A stretch of DNA of 64,000 nucleotides from Agrobacterium arsenijevicii (GTDB lineage: Bacteria; Pseudomonadota; Alphaproteobacteria; Rhizobiales; Rhizobiaceae): positions 372,001-436,000 of the forward strand of contig JWIT01000001.1 in NCBI GenBank assembly GCA_000949895.1, in the 5' to 3' direction. The position numbers and the translations under genes were made by a program. Below the pieces are notes generated by a model. The model was given only the letters and a program-made list of their open reading frames with translations. It was not told where the DNA came from and did no database searches. Below, in pieces: positions 54,818 to 64,000 of the stretch. The first letter of the stretch is position 1, and each line of letters starts with the position of its first letter.

Positions 54818-57571
54818 ATGACCGACAACAACGACGACAAGACACTCAATGCGCCGGCCAAGAAGACTCTTACCCTGAAACCGGGCGGGATGAATCAGGG
54901 CACCGTGCGGCAGGACATGGGTCGAGGTCGCACCAACGCGGTTGTCGTGGAAACACGCAAGCGCCGCCCCCTGCGTCCCGAAGACGAGAAGCCGGTTCAG
55001 CCTGTCGTGGCAGCAGCACCGGCGCCGAAGCCGGCAGCCCCTGCTCCGGTGGCACCGCGTCCGCAGGCTCCCCAGCAGCGCATTCAACAGCCGAGTGGCC
55101 AGCAGCAGCGTCCGGGTTCTTCCCATTCGCAGCAGCGTCCCGGCTCGTCCGCACCGCAGCAGCGCCAGCCTGACCGTCCGCGCGGCAACGTTCTGCACGA
55201 CCTGTCCGCAGGCGAGATGGAAGCCCGTCGCCGTGCGTTGATGGAAGCGCAGGCTCGCGATGTTGTCGAGGCCAAGCAGCGCGCCGAAGACGAAGCGCGC
55301 CGCAAGATCGAAGAAGAACACCGCATCGCCGCTGAAAAGGTAGAAGCCGCAAACCGCGCAGCAGAAGAAGCTGCGGCGGCCAAGGTCGCTGCGAGCCAGC
55401 CTGCCGTGGAAGCGAAGTCCGATCTGTCCGGTGAAAAGCCGGCTGCGGCCGCAGCACCGGCGCCTCGCGCTGACGCCCGTCCCCAGTCTGCCGCTGCCGC
55501 TCCCCGGTCCGCTCCCGCCACCCCCGATGCTGCCGCTCCGCGCGGACGCCGTACCGGTGGCGACGACGAGGAAGATCGCGGCGCAGTCCGTCGCGGTAGC
55601 AGCCTTCCGGCTCGCGGCAAGGTCGTGGCTCCGGTTCCGGCCAAGCCCGCAGCCCGCCTGAAGACCGAAGAAGAGCGCCGTCGTGGCAAGCTGACCGTCA
55701 CCTCATCCAATCTGGATGAAGACGGCACGCCGCGCGGCCGCTCGATGGCATCCATGCGCCGCCGCCAGGAGAAATTCCGTCGCAGCCAGATGCAGGAGAC
55801 CCGCGAAAAGGTTTTGCGCGAAGTCATCCTGCCGGAAACCATCACCATTCAGGAACTGTCGCAGCGTATGTCCGAACGCGCCGTTGACGTCATCAAGTTC
55901 CTGATGAAGGAAGGCCAGATGCTGAAGCCGGGCGACGTGATCGACGCCGATCTGGCAGAACTGATCGCGGTCGAGTTCGGCCACACGGTCAAGCGCGTTT
56001 CCGAATCCGACGTTGAAGAAGGTCTCTTCAACAAGGTTGACGACGAAGGCGAGATGGTTTCCCGTCCGCCGGTCGTGACGATCATGGGCCACGTCGACCA
56101 CGGCAAGACCTCGCTGCTCGACGCCATTCGTCAGGCAAACGTGGTTGCCGGTGAAGCCGGTGGCATCACCCAGCATATCGGCGCCTACCAGGTCGAAAAG
56201 AACGGTCAGAAGATCACCTTCATCGACACCCCCGGCCACGCCGCCTTTACGGCTATGCGTGCCCGTGGCGCACAGGCGACCGATATTGCCGTGCTGGTTG
56301 TTGCGGCAGACGACAGCGTGATGCCGCAGACGATTGAATCGATCAATCATGCCAAGGCAGCCGGTGTTCCGATCGTCGTTGCGATCAACAAGATCGACAA
56401 GCACGAGGCAAACCCCGAAAAGGTTCGCCAGCAGCTGCTGCAGCACGAAGTGTTCGTGGAATCGATGGGTGGTGAAGTTCTTGATGTCGAAGTGTCGGCC
56501 AAGAACAAGCTCAACCTCGACAAGCTGCTCGAAGCTATCCTGCTTCAGGCGGAAATCCTCGATCTCAAGGCGGATCCAAGCCGCACCGCGGAAGGCACGG
56601 TCATCGAGGCCGAGCTGGACCGTGGACGCGGTGCCGTCGCAACCGTTCTCGTGCAGAAGGGTACACTGAAGCCCGGCCAGATCATCGTTGCCGGCGATCA
56701 GTGGGGCCGTGTGCGCGCGCTCGTCAACGACAAGGGTGACCACGTCAAGGAAGCCGGTCCGGCCATGCCGGTCGAGATCCTCGGCCTTTCCGGAACGCCG
56801 TCGGCCGGTGACCGTTTTGCGGTTGTCGAAAACGAAAGCCGTGCCCGCGAAATCTCCGAATACCGCCAGCGTCTGACCCGCGACAAGGCTGTTGCTCGTC
56901 AGACCGGCCAGCGCGGCTCGCTGGAACAGATGATGAGCCAGCTTCAGAGCTCCGGCATGAAGGAATTCCCGCTGGTCGTCAAAGGCGACGTGCAGGGTTC
57001 GATCGAAGCCATTGCCGGCGCACTCGAAAAGCTGGGCACCGACGAAGTCCGCGCCCGCATCGTCCATTCGGGCGCAGGCGGCATCACGGAATCGGATATT
57101 TCGCTTGCCGAAGCATCCAACGCCGCGATCATCGGCTTCAACGTGCGTGCCAATGTACAGGCTCGCCAGGCAGCCGAACGTGCCGGTATCGAGATCCGTT
57201 ACTACAACATCATCTACGATCTGGTGGATGACGTGAAGGCAGCCATGTCCGGCCTGCTTTCGCCGGAACGTCGCGAAACCTTCCTCGGCAATGCCGAAAT
57301 CCTCGAGGTGTTCAACATCACGAAGGTCGGCAAGGTTGCAGGTTGCCGCGTCATCGAAGGCAAGGTGGAACGTGGTGCGGGTGTGCGTCTGGTACGCGAC
57401 AACGTCGTCATCCACGAAGGCAAGCTCAAGACCCTCAAGCGCTTCAAGGACGAAGTCTCGGAAGTGCCTGTTGGTCAGGAGTGCGGTATGGCCTTCGAGA
57501 ATTACGAAGACATTCGCGCTGGCGACACCATCGAGTGCTTCCGCGTCGAACACATTACGAGAACGCTCTAA
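54818..57571 (+). CDS. infB: Translation initiation factor IF-2
   Basis: 917 residues. A long N-terminal Ala/Pro/Gln-rich and then Glu/Arg-rich coiled region (about 1-330) precedes the IF2_N segment, the GTPase with [17 protein letters not shown] and NKIDK, domain II, and the fMet-tRNA-binding C2 domain. It brings initiator tRNA to the 30S subunit. Length is in the normal range for this group. Internal starts that give a shorter IF2 form cannot be judged here. Confidence 0.97.
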   Translation: MTDNNDDKTLNAPAKKTLTLKPGGMNQGTVRQDMGRGRTNAVVVETRKRRPLRPEDEKPVQPVVAAAPAPKPAAPAPVAPRPQAPQQRIQQPSGQQQRPGSSHSQQRPGSSAPQQRQPDRPRGNVLHDLSAGEMEARRRALMEAQARDVVEAKQRAEDEARRKIEEEHRIAAEKVEAANRAAEEAAAAKVAASQPAVEAKSDLSGEKPAAAAAPAPRADARPQSAAAAPRSAPATPDAAAPRGRRTGGDDEEDRGAVRRGSSLPARGKVVAPVPAKPAARLKTEEERRRGKLTVTSSNLDEDGTPRGRSMASMRRRQEKFRRSQMQETREKVLREVILPETITIQELSQRMSERAVDVIKFLMKEGQMLKPGDVIDADLAELIAVEFGHTVKRVSESDVEEGLFNKVDDEGEMVSRPPVVTIMGHVDHGKTSLLDAIRQANVVAGEAGGITQHIGAYQVEKNGQKITFIDTPGHAAFTAMRARGAQATDIAVLVVAADDSVMPQTIESINHAKAAGVPIVVAINKIDKHEANPEKVRQQLLQHEVFVESMGGEVLDVEVSAKNKLNLDKLLEAILLQAEILDLKADPSRTAEGTVIEAELDRGRGAVATVLVQKGTLKPGQIIVAGDQWGRVRALVNDKGDHVKEAGPAMPVEILGLSGTPSAGDRFAVVENESRAREISEYRQRLTRDKAVARQTGQRGSLEQMMSQLQSSGMKEFPLVVKGDVQGSIEAIAGALEKLGTDEVRARIVHSGAGGITESDISLAEASNAAIIGFNVRANVQARQAAERAGIEIRYYNIIYDLVDDVKAAMSGLLSPERRETFLGNAEILEVFNITKVGKVAGCRVIEGKVERGAGVRLVRDNVVIHEGKLKTLKRFKDEVSEVPVGQECGMAFENYEDIRAGDTIECFRVEHITRTL

Positions 57572-57577
57572 GCCGTT

Positions 57578-57997
57578 ATGGTTTGTGGCAAACCAACATT
57601 AAGATGGACGGCGGCTACGCTCGCCGTCTGTTTTCTTTTTGCGTCCCCTGCACTCGCGGAGGTATGTGACAAAGGGGGCGAATGGGACTCGGCGAATCCT
57701 GTTACGCTATGGACCGCGACAATAGCGACAATACGTGTTTGGATACTGGCGGCCCTGCTCATTGCCTTGGGCGTTTACATGCGTTTGGCATTGCTTATTT
57801 GGTTTGTGGTGCTGTTCTCGCTGATCATGGTTGCAGATGCGTTTTTTCAAGATCCGAACGATCCCTTTGTAAAATCCATGATTAGTGAAGGCTGCATGCA
57901 TCCAGTATCGTGGATATTTCAAGTGGTTTCATTCGGCATACCGTTGGTCGTCGGAATTGTAGCGGTGCTTCAATCAATAATAAAAAGTCAGGAATGA
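57578..57997 (+). CDS. Small exported membrane protein of unknown function inserted between infB and rbfA
   Basis: 139 residues: signal peptide or anchor (1-27, ending SPALAE), two adjacent hydrophobic helices (about 46-92) and a third at 108-134; three Cys in the non-membrane parts. It uses seven ATA codons plus TTA, CTA, AGA and AGT, rare in the flanking genes, and is AT-richer, so it looks acquired. The fit is tight: 6 bases after infB and 1 base before rbfA. The three-helix layout with a signal-like start recalls TrbC/VirB2-like small proteins, but I do not recognise the family. Confidence 0.75.
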   Translation: MVCGKPTLRWTAATLAVCFLFASPALAEVCDKGGEWDSANPVTLWTATIATIRVWILAALLIALGVYMRLALLIWFVVLFSLIMVADAFFQDPNDPFVKSMISEGCMHPVSWIFQVVSFGIPLVVGIVAVLQSIIKSQE

Positions 57998-57998
57998 A

Positions 57999-58415
57999 AT
58001 GGCAAAAGCAACATCATCGGCCCCTTCGCAACGCATGCTGCGTGTTGGCGAACAGGTGCGCGCCGCATTGACCCAAATTCTCCAGCGCGGCGAAGTCCGC
58101 GACGATCTGATCGAAGGCACCGTCATTTCCATCTCGGAAGTGCGCATGTCGCCCGATCTCAAGATCGCAACCGCTTATGTGACGCCGCTTGGCGTTGCGG
58201 ATCATACCGACATCATCACCGCCCTGAACCGCCATGCGAAGTTCATGCGCGGCCGCCTCGGCCCCCAGCTGCGGCAAATGAAATACATGCCGGAACTGCG
58301 TTTTCGCGACGATACCAGTTTCGACAATTACCAGAAGATCGACGCGCTTCTGCGGTCACCGGAGGTGCAGCGCGATCTTGGACCTTCAAACGAAAAAGAC
58401 GACGAACAGAACTGA
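57999..58415 (+). CDS. rbfA: Ribosome-binding factor A
   Basis: 138 residues. [22 protein letters not shown], the [18 protein letters not shown] block and [19 protein letters not shown] are RbfA hallmarks. It helps mature the 16S rRNA 5' end. ATG is one base after the upstream stop. Confidence 0.95.
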   Translation: MAKATSSAPSQRMLRVGEQVRAALTQILQRGEVRDDLIEGTVISISEVRMSPDLKIATAYVTPLGVADHTDIITALNRHAKFMRGRLGPQLRQMKYMPELRFRDDTSFDNYQKIDALLRSPEVQRDLGPSNEKDDEQN

Positions 58416-58418
58416 AGC

Positions 58419-59366
58419 ATGTCCAAACCACGCAAACAACAGCACCGCAAACCCAAAGGCCGCCCGATCTCGGGCTGGCTCATTCTCGACAAGCCGCTCG
58501 ACTTTGGCTCGACCGAAGCCGTTTCCAAGATCAAATGGCTGTTCAACGCCCAGAAGGCGGGCCACGCCGGAACGCTCGATCCCTTGGCTTCCGGCATGCT
58601 GCCGATTGCACTCGGCGACGCCACCAAGACCGTGCCTTACGTCATGGACGGCCGGAAAATCTACGAGTTTACCGTCACCTGGGGTGAGGAACGCGCGACC
58701 GACGATCTGGAAGGCGAGGTCGTCAATTCCTCCGACCAGCGCCCGGAAGAACAAGCGATCCGCGATATTCTGCCCAATTATACCGGCGTGATCATGCAGA
58801 CACCGCCGCAGTTCTCCGCCATCAAGATCGCCGGCGAGCGCGCCTATGATCTGGCGCGCGAAGGCGAGACGGTGGACATCCCGGCACGCGAGGTGGAAAT
58901 TCACCGCCTGACGCTGCTCGCCTGCCCCGACGCCAGCACCGCGCATTTCGAAGTGGAATGCGGCAAGGGAACCTATGTGCGTGCGCTTGCGCGCGACATG
59001 GGCCGCGATCTCGGCTGTTTTGGTCATATTTCGCAATTGCGCCGTACCATGGTCGCGCCGTTTGGCGAGGACATGATGGTGCCGCTCGAAACCTTGACAG
59101 CGCTGGAAGCCATCGAAGACCGCGACGAGCGGCTCGAGGCGCTGGATGCTTTTCTGATCGACACGGCGGAAGCGCTTTCGGCACTTCCCTGCCTCGTCAT
59201 CAGTGACGATCAGGCGCACCGGCTGAAGATGGGCAACCCTATCCTGCTGCGCGGGCGTGACGCGCCAACCAATCATCCGGAGGCCTATGCCACCGCGCAT
59301 GGCAAGCTCGTCGCCATCGGCGAGATCGGCGAGGGCGAATTTAGACCGAAGCGCGTTTTCGGCTGA
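58419..59366 (+). CDS. truB: tRNA pseudouridine-55 synthase
   Basis: 315 residues. [36 protein letters not shown] with the catalytic Asp, and [15 protein letters not shown] are family blocks. It converts U55 in the T-arm of tRNAs. Starts three bases after rbfA. Confidence 0.97.
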   Translation: MSKPRKQQHRKPKGRPISGWLILDKPLDFGSTEAVSKIKWLFNAQKAGHAGTLDPLASGMLPIALGDATKTVPYVMDGRKIYEFTVTWGEERATDDLEGEVVNSSDQRPEEQAIRDILPNYTGVIMQTPPQFSAIKIAGERAYDLAREGETVDIPAREVEIHRLTLLACPDASTAHFEVECGKGTYVRALARDMGRDLGCFGHISQLRRTMVAPFGEDMMVPLETLTALEAIEDRDERLEALDAFLIDTAEALSALPCLVISDDQAHRLKMGNPILLRGRDAPTNHPEAYATAHGKLVAIGEIGEGEFRPKRVFG

Positions 59367-59530
59367 GACGAGCCTTGAGCGGCGCCGTCAATCGCCTCTT
59401 TCAATTGTACCCGGAATAGTTTATAGGCAGCGCCAGCTTGGGCTTTGCCTATGCTGCCGAATGGCCAGAGCTGGACGACATCCCGGCTCTTGGCGTCCCA
59501 TTTTTTCCTTAAAATAGAAAGGATCGTCCG

Positions 59531-59800
59531 ATGTCGATTACTGCAGAGCGCAAAGCCGCCCTCATCAAGGAATATGCAACGAACGAAGGCGACACCGGTT
59601 CTCCGGAAGTTCAGGTCGCTATTCTGACCGAGCGGATCAACAACCTGACCGGTCACTTCAAGGACCACAAGAAGGACAACCACTCCCGTCGTGGCCTTCT
59701 GACGCTGGTTTCGAGCCGCCGTTCGCTTCTCGACTATCTGAAGAAGAAGGACGAAGCCCGTTACAGCAAGCTGATCGGTGCTCTCGGCATTCGCCGCTAA
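59531..59800 (+). CDS. rpsO: 30S ribosomal protein S15
   Basis: 89 residues, standard length; [21 protein letters not shown] and [10 protein letters not shown] are S15 signatures that bind 16S rRNA. AAAGGA precedes the ATG. The 164-base gap before it carries no other gene. Confidence 0.98.
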   Translation: MSITAERKAALIKEYATNEGDTGSPEVQVAILTERINNLTGHFKDHKKDNHSRRGLLTLVSSRRSLLDYLKKKDEARYSKLIGALGIRR

Positions 59801-59808
59801 AACCTTAT

Positions 59809-59842
59809 CCGGCGGGTTTCACAACGATACCCGCCGGTTTTT
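59809..59842 (+). terminator. Terminator after rpsO
   Basis: CCGGCGGGT and ACCCGCCGG pair around an 11-base loop, then TTTTT. Partial read-through into pnp is known for this gene pair in E. coli. Confidence 0.88.
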
Positions 59843-60072
59843 ATATCGGGCCTTTTTACAGGCCATCTTGAATTTCCGGGCGTTTGCCGCAGCTATGGCC
59901 CCCGGACGATAAGGCAGCCCCGGATGGGCCGGTGCAGTCTTTTCAACCGCAGACCCTGTCATGGGGCAGGATTGCCGGATGCTTGCACCTTGAAAGCCTC
60001 CGGCTGTCTTGCCCGTGATTGCGTCGATCGTTGCCCCCTCGCAAGGCGGGCATGCACAAACAAGGACAAGAT

Positions 60073-62220
60073 ATGTTCAATAAACACTCCGTAGAAATCG
60101 AATGGGCAGGCCGCCTGCTGAAGCTCGAGACCGGCAAGGTTGCCCGTCAGGCTGACGGCGCCGTCATCGCAACCTACGGCGAGACGATGGTTCTCGCGAC
60201 GGTGGTTTCCGCAAAGTCTCCGAAGCCGGGACAGGACTTCTTCCCGCTCACCGTCAACTACCAGGAAAAGACCTACGCAGCAGGCAAGATCCCCGGCGGT
60301 TATTTCAAACGCGAAGGCCGTCCTTCCGAAAAGGAAACGCTGGTTTCCCGCCTGATCGACCGTCCGATCCGCCCGCTTTTCCCTGAAGGCTACAAGAACG
60401 ACACGCAGGTTGTCGTCACGGTCATTCAGCACGATCTGGAAAACGACCCGGACGTCCTGTCGATGGTTGCCGCATCCGCTGCGCTCACACTGTCCGGCAT
60501 TCCTTTCATGGGCCCGGTCGGCGGCGCGCGCGTTGGCTACATCAACGGCGAATATGTTCTGAACCCGCATCTCGACGAGATGGATGAATCGGTTCTGGAT
60601 CTCGTTGTTGCCGGCACACAGGACGCCGTCCTGATGGTGGAATCGGAAGCCAAGGAACTCAACGAAGACGTCATGCTCGGCGCCGTCATGTTCGGCCACC
60701 GGGGCTTCCAGCCGGTTATCGACGCGATCATCAAGCTCGCCGAAGTTGCCGCCAAGGAACCGCGCGAGTTCGAACCGGAAGATTTCTCCGCGCTCGAAAG
60801 CGAAATGCTGGCCTTGGCCGAAACCGAACTGCGCACTGCCTACAAGATCACCGAAAAGGCTGCCCGTTACGCCGCCGTCGACGCCGTGAAGGCGAAGGTC
60901 AAGGCTCACTTCCTGCCGGAAGAAGGCGAAGCGAAGTACAGCCCGGAAGAAATCGGCGCCGTCTTCAAGCACCTTCAGGCCAAGATCGTTCGCTGGAACG
61001 TTCTCGACACCAAGAGCCGCATCGATGGCCGCGACCTGTCGACCGTTCGTCCGATCGTTTCGGAAGTCGGCCTCCTGCCGCGCACCCATGGTTCGGCGCT
61101 GTTCACCCGCGGTGAAACCCAGGCGATCGTTGTTGCGACGCTCGGCACCGGCGAAGACGAACAGTATGTCGACAGCCTGACCGGCATGTACAAGGAACGC
61201 TTCCTGCTGCATTACAACTTCCCGCCCTACTCGGTCGGCGAAACGGGCCGCATGGGCTCCCCGGGCCGTCGCGAAATCGGTCACGGCAAGCTCGCATGGC
61301 GCGCTATCCGTCCGATGCTGCCGACTGCGGAACAGTTCCCCTACACGCTGCGCGTCGTTTCCGAAATCACCGAGTCCAACGGCTCCTCGTCGATGGCAAC
61401 GGTTTGCGGCACCTCGCTTGCACTGATGGACGCAGGCGTTCCGCTTGCCAAGCCGGTTGCCGGTATCGCCATGGGCCTTATCCTTGAAGGCGAGCGCTTT
61501 GCGGTTCTCTCCGACATCCTGGGTGACGAAGATCACCTCGGCGATATGGACTTCAAGGTCGCCGGCACCGCCGACGGCATCACCTCGCTGCAGATGGACA
61601 TCAAGATCGCCGGTATCACCGAAGAGATCATGAAGATCGCACTGGAGCAGGCACAGGGTGGCCGCAAGCACATCCTCGGCGAAATGGCGAACGCCATCAC
61701 CGAGAGCCGTGGCCAGCTCGGCGAATTCGCACCGCGCATCGAAGTGATGAACATCCCGGTCGACAAGATCCGTGAAGTCATCGGCTCCGGCGGCAAGGTC
61801 ATTCGCGAAATCGTCGAAAAGACCGGCGCCAAGATCAACATCGAAGACGACGGCACCGTCAAGATCGCGTCCTCTTCTGGCAAGGAAATCGAAGCAGCCC
61901 GCAAGTGGATCCACTCGATCGTTGCGGAACCGGAAGTCGGCGCCATCTACGAAGGCACGGTCGTCAAGACCGCTGACTTCGGCGCTTTCGTCAACTTCTT
62001 CGGCGCTCGCGATGGCCTCGTGCACATCTCGCAGCTCGCTTCCGAGCGTGTCGCCAAGACCTCTGACGTCGTCAAGGAAGGCGACAAGGTCTGGGTCAAG
62101 CTGATGGGCTTCGACGAGCGTGGCAAGGTTCGCCTGTCCATGAAGGTTGTCGACCAGGCAACCGGCAAGGAAGTTGCCGCCGACAAGAAGAAGGAAGACG
62201 GCGAAGCCGCTGCTGAATAA
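60073..62220 (+). CDS. pnp: Polyribonucleotide nucleotidyltransferase (PNPase)
   Basis: 715 residues: two RNase PH domains (active-site [19 protein letters not shown] and [19 protein letters not shown]), a linker alpha domain, KH domain ([20 protein letters not shown]) and S1 domain ([19 protein letters not shown]). It degrades RNA 3' to 5' with phosphate. ATG at 60073 follows AAGGACAAG. The 230-base leader holds two short hairpins (59849-59864 and 59875-59906), possible sites for autocontrol. Confidence 0.97.
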   Translation: MFNKHSVEIEWAGRLLKLETGKVARQADGAVIATYGETMVLATVVSAKSPKPGQDFFPLTVNYQEKTYAAGKIPGGYFKREGRPSEKETLVSRLIDRPIRPLFPEGYKNDTQVVVTVIQHDLENDPDVLSMVAASAALTLSGIPFMGPVGGARVGYINGEYVLNPHLDEMDESVLDLVVAGTQDAVLMVESEAKELNEDVMLGAVMFGHRGFQPVIDAIIKLAEVAAKEPREFEPEDFSALESEMLALAETELRTAYKITEKAARYAAVDAVKAKVKAHFLPEEGEAKYSPEEIGAVFKHLQAKIVRWNVLDTKSRIDGRDLSTVRPIVSEVGLLPRTHGSALFTRGETQAIVVATLGTGEDEQYVDSLTGMYKERFLLHYNFPPYSVGETGRMGSPGRREIGHGKLAWRAIRPMLPTAEQFPYTLRVVSEITESNGSSSMATVCGTSLALMDAGVPLAKPVAGIAMGLILEGERFAVLSDILGDEDHLGDMDFKVAGTADGITSLQMDIKIAGITEEIMKIALEQAQGGRKHILGEMANAITESRGQLGEFAPRIEVMNIPVDKIREVIGSGGKVIREIVEKTGAKINIEDDGTVKIASSSGKEIEAARKWIHSIVAEPEVGAIYEGTVVKTADFGAFVNFFGARDGLVHISQLASERVAKTSDVVKEGDKVWVKLMGFDERGKVRLSMKVVDQATGKEVAADKKKEDGEAAAE

Positions 62221-62244
62221 GGCCGCGCCGCCAGACCCTATCGA

Positions 62245-62272
62245 GGCGCGGGTTTTGCCCGCGCCTTTTTTT
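62245..62272 (+). terminator. Terminator after pnp
   Basis: GGCGCGGG and CCCGCGCC around TTTTG, followed by seven T. Confidence 0.95.
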
Positions 62273-62290
62273 CGTTTTCGTTTGTCTTTT

Positions 62291-62322
62291 CGGGAAAAAC
62301 CGGATTCCACTTTTCCCTGACA
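62291..62322. repeat. Short dispersed palindromic repeat, copy 4
   Basis: GGGAAAA and TTTTCCC arms around ACCGGATTCCAC, between pnp and the methyltransferase gene. The divergent member of the repeat family. Confidence 0.5.
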
Positions 62323-62350
62323 AACTCTTTCCTACCTTGAGGACGCTCCA

Positions 62351-63367
62351 ATGAGCCGTGACGCTGTTAAAACCCTTTTCCATCCCTTCGCCGCAGAGAT
62401 GCTCGACATGCCGAAAGAGGGCGAGCGCTTTCTGTTTCTGGGAGCGGAAGCCGGCCCGCGGCTAGAGGGTTTTGACGCTGACATCGTCGCGGTTCAGAAT
62501 TTTCGGCCGCTTTACCGGGCTCTTCAGGCGCAGAACTCAGAGGTCACGCCGGATGTTTCGGGCGAGGACTACGATGCGGCGCTGCTTCTCTGCGGTAAAC
62601 ATCGCGGCGAGAACGAAAACCGCGTTGCCGAAGCGCTGTCGCGTGTCAAGGCAGGCGGGTTGATCGTTGCTGCGGGATCGAAGGAAGACGGTATCCTGAC
62701 GCTGCGCAAGACACTGGCAAAGCTTGGCATCGAGTCCGAATCGACCCCGAAATACCACGGCGTCGCGCTCTGGTTCAAACGGCCGGACGATGTTTCATCT
62801 GCCGTGTCGAAGCTTGCCCAGCATGCCGTGACCGTAGCTGGCCGTTTCACCGCCAGACCCGGCATGTTCTCGCATGACCGTGTGGATGATGGCTCGGAGC
62901 TTCTCGCATCGCGCCTGCCGACCGACTTTGACGGCAACGCTGCCGATTTCGGCGCGGGTTGGGGTTATCTTTCGGTCATGCTGGCGGAAAAATCGCCGCG
63001 CACGGCCCGCATCGATCTTTTCGAAGCGGACTGGAACGCGCTCGAATTCGCCAAGACCAATCTTCTCGAAAACAATCCGCGACTGACGGCGCGCTTCTTC
63101 TGGCAGGACCTCGCAAACGAGCCGCCGAAGGAAAAATACGACCTCATCATCATGAACCCGCCGTTCCACGCTGCGGGACAGGCCGCGGAACCCGCACTCG
63201 GTCAGGCTTTCATCAAAACGGCGGCCGGCGCGCTTCGCAACGGTGGAAAGCTGCTGATGGTCGCCAATCGCGGCATGCCCTATGAGCCCGTGCTGGCGAC
63301 GGAATTCCGCACCAGCGCTGAGGTGTGCCGCAACGCCCGCTTCAAGATCCTGAGCGCCCAGAAATAA
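62351..63367 (+). CDS. RsmC-like SAM-dependent methyltransferase
   Basis: 338 residues. The C-terminal half has the class I SAM fold with ADFGAGWGYLSVMLAE and the catalytic IIMNPPFHAAG, the NPPF motif of N2-guanine methyltransferases; the N-terminal half is a degenerate second methyltransferase fold, as in RsmC (16S rRNA G1207). ATG at 62351 follows GAGGAC. RlmG-type 23S activity is an alternative. Confidence 0.88.
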   Translation: MSRDAVKTLFHPFAAEMLDMPKEGERFLFLGAEAGPRLEGFDADIVAVQNFRPLYRALQAQNSEVTPDVSGEDYDAALLLCGKHRGENENRVAEALSRVKAGGLIVAAGSKEDGILTLRKTLAKLGIESESTPKYHGVALWFKRPDDVSSAVSKLAQHAVTVAGRFTARPGMFSHDRVDDGSELLASRLPTDFDGNAADFGAGWGYLSVMLAEKSPRTARIDLFEADWNALEFAKTNLLENNPRLTARFFWQDLANEPPKEKYDLIIMNPPFHAAGQAAEPALGQAFIKTAAGALRNGGKLLMVANRGMPYEPVLATEFRTSAEVCRNARFKILSAQK

Positions 63368-63384
63368 TCAACTCGATACGATAA

Positions 63385-64000
63385 TCAGCTCAACAGCCAT
63401 GCCCACAGCGACACGGAAAGAACGCCGGTCGCCGTGGAAATGCTGATGGTGGAGGCCGCAACGCTGTGGCCGATACCGAAGCGGTTGGCGATCAGCCATG
63501 CATTCACCCCTGTCGGCACCGAAGAGGTGAGCACGAGGGCAGCGGTCCATTCCCGGCTGAGACCGAGAGCATGGCCCATGGCCCACACACAGGCGGGCAG
63601 AAGCAGCAGTTTGAAAACCGTCATGGTGACGGCGATCCCGAGATTGCCGCGAATGGTGTATTTCGTCAGCGCCATACCAAGCGAAATGAGCGCCGCAGGT
63701 CCCGCCATGGAGGCAATCTGATCGACCACGGTCTTGAGGATGGGTGTCAGCGTCACGCCTGAAACATTGGTCGAAAGCCCGATGAAAAGTCCGATCACCA
63801 GCGGATTGGTGATGAGGTTGCGGCCGACCTGCCTGAAGACAGACACCATGCTGCGCTTTTCCCCACCGACCGCCTTGTGAGTGGCATTTTCCATCAGGAT
63901 GGTGCCGGCAATCATCATGACCGGCAGATGGATGGCCAGCAGAATGGAGAGGGCGACCAGCCCCTCATCCCCGATGGACCGCCCGACGAGCGGCAGGCCG
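63385..64000 (-). CDS. AEC-family (auxin efflux carrier-like) transporter, 3' part
   Basis: The frame stays open to the right window edge, so the N-terminus is missing; 204 residues are visible. Five or six hydrophobic helices, LITNPLVIGLFIGL and LVLTSSVPTGVNAWLIANRFG, fit the C-terminal half of Mem_trans/AEC proteins, which export or import small carboxylates such as malonate or malate. Convergent with the methyltransferase gene, 17 bases apart. Confidence 0.88.
   Translation of the reverse strand, partial: GLPLVGRSIGDEGLVALSILLAIHLPVMMIAGTILMENATHKAVGGEKRSMVSVFRQVGRNLITNPLVIGLFIGLSTNVSGVTLTPILKTVVDQIASMAGPAALISLGMALTKYTIRGNLGIAVTMTVFKLLLLPACVWAMGHALGLSREWTAALVLTSSVPTGVNAWLIANRFGIGHSVAASTISISTATGVLSVSLWAWLLS

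Noticed and set aside
55014..55180. Tandem repeat or CRISPR-like array in infB
   Set aside because: Only the Gln/Pro/Ala-rich coding sequence of the IF-2 N-terminus; irregular, in frame and without spacers. No CRISPR array was seen anywhere.
59959..62310. A 783-codon open frame antisense to pnp
   Set aside because: Same codon-bias effect as above; the plus-strand protein is an unmistakable PNPase.

Overview
The window is about 64 kb of a GC-rich chromosome from an alphaproteobacterium of the Rhizobiaceae, most likely Agrobacterium or a close Rhizobium relative. The grounds are protein content (CyoBCD plus SURF1, an ExoY-type sugar transferase, membrane-anchored CycM-type cytochrome c, a DctB/DctD-type pair, RpoH-type dnaK promoter), promoters of the CTTGAC-N17-CTATAT type, and two loci that look like the rhizobial small RNA families alpha-r7 and alpha-r14. 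I see no insertion sequence, prophage, CRISPR array or rRNA. It reads as core chromosome with a few accessory insertions.

Layout. 1-3.5 kb: 3' part of a cytochrome bo3 ubiquinol oxidase operon (cyoB fragment, cyoC, cyoD, SURF1-type gene). 3.6-15.2 kb: a nucleoside uptake and salvage block; deoB-add-upp run rightwards, and a substrate-binding protein, ATPase, two permeases, cdd, a purine nucleoside phosphorylase, deoC and deoA run leftwards. Together they import nucleosides, deaminate or phosphorolyse them, isomerise (deoxy)ribose-1-phosphate and cleave deoxyribose-5-phosphate. 15.3-22.3 kb: msrA, a small membrane protein, tRNA-Ser(GGA), a cysteine-synthase-like gene, dnaK-dnaJ with a heat-shock promoter, a DUF924 gene and slyX. 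22.3-28.8 kb: a tripartite tricarboxylate transporter (tctA, tctB, tctC) next to a sigma-54-type response regulator and sensor kinase; two phased palindromes lie upstream of tctC.

28.9-40.7 kb: rpmF, a 2H-phosphoesterase-like gene, polA, an alpha-r7-like sRNA, a MarR regulator, an M20 peptidase, a candidate unassigned sRNA, a cold-shock gene, an alpha-r14-like sRNA with three anti-Shine-Dalgarno loops, ybaK, a class A penicillin-binding protein and an exoY-like gene. 40.7-51.5 kb: cycM, kdsB, pheA, nudC, a HIT protein, the 4.5S SRP RNA, dnaX, the YbaB/EbfC gene, a MOSC protein, recR, a lytic transglycosylase and an MFS exporter with an extra C-terminal domain. 51.6-63.4 kb: the classic rimP-nusA-ylxR-infB-rbfA-truB-rpsO-pnp translation and RNA-decay cluster, interrupted between infB and rbfA by an AT-richer small membrane-protein gene, then an RsmC-like methyltransferase. 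The right edge cuts an AEC-family transporter.

The most interesting non-coding items are the three sRNA loci between polA and ybaK, the tandem palindromes at tctC, a dispersed short repeat whose arms covary between copies, and an apparent attenuator in the rimP leader. All calls were made by reading the sequence; no database search was run.
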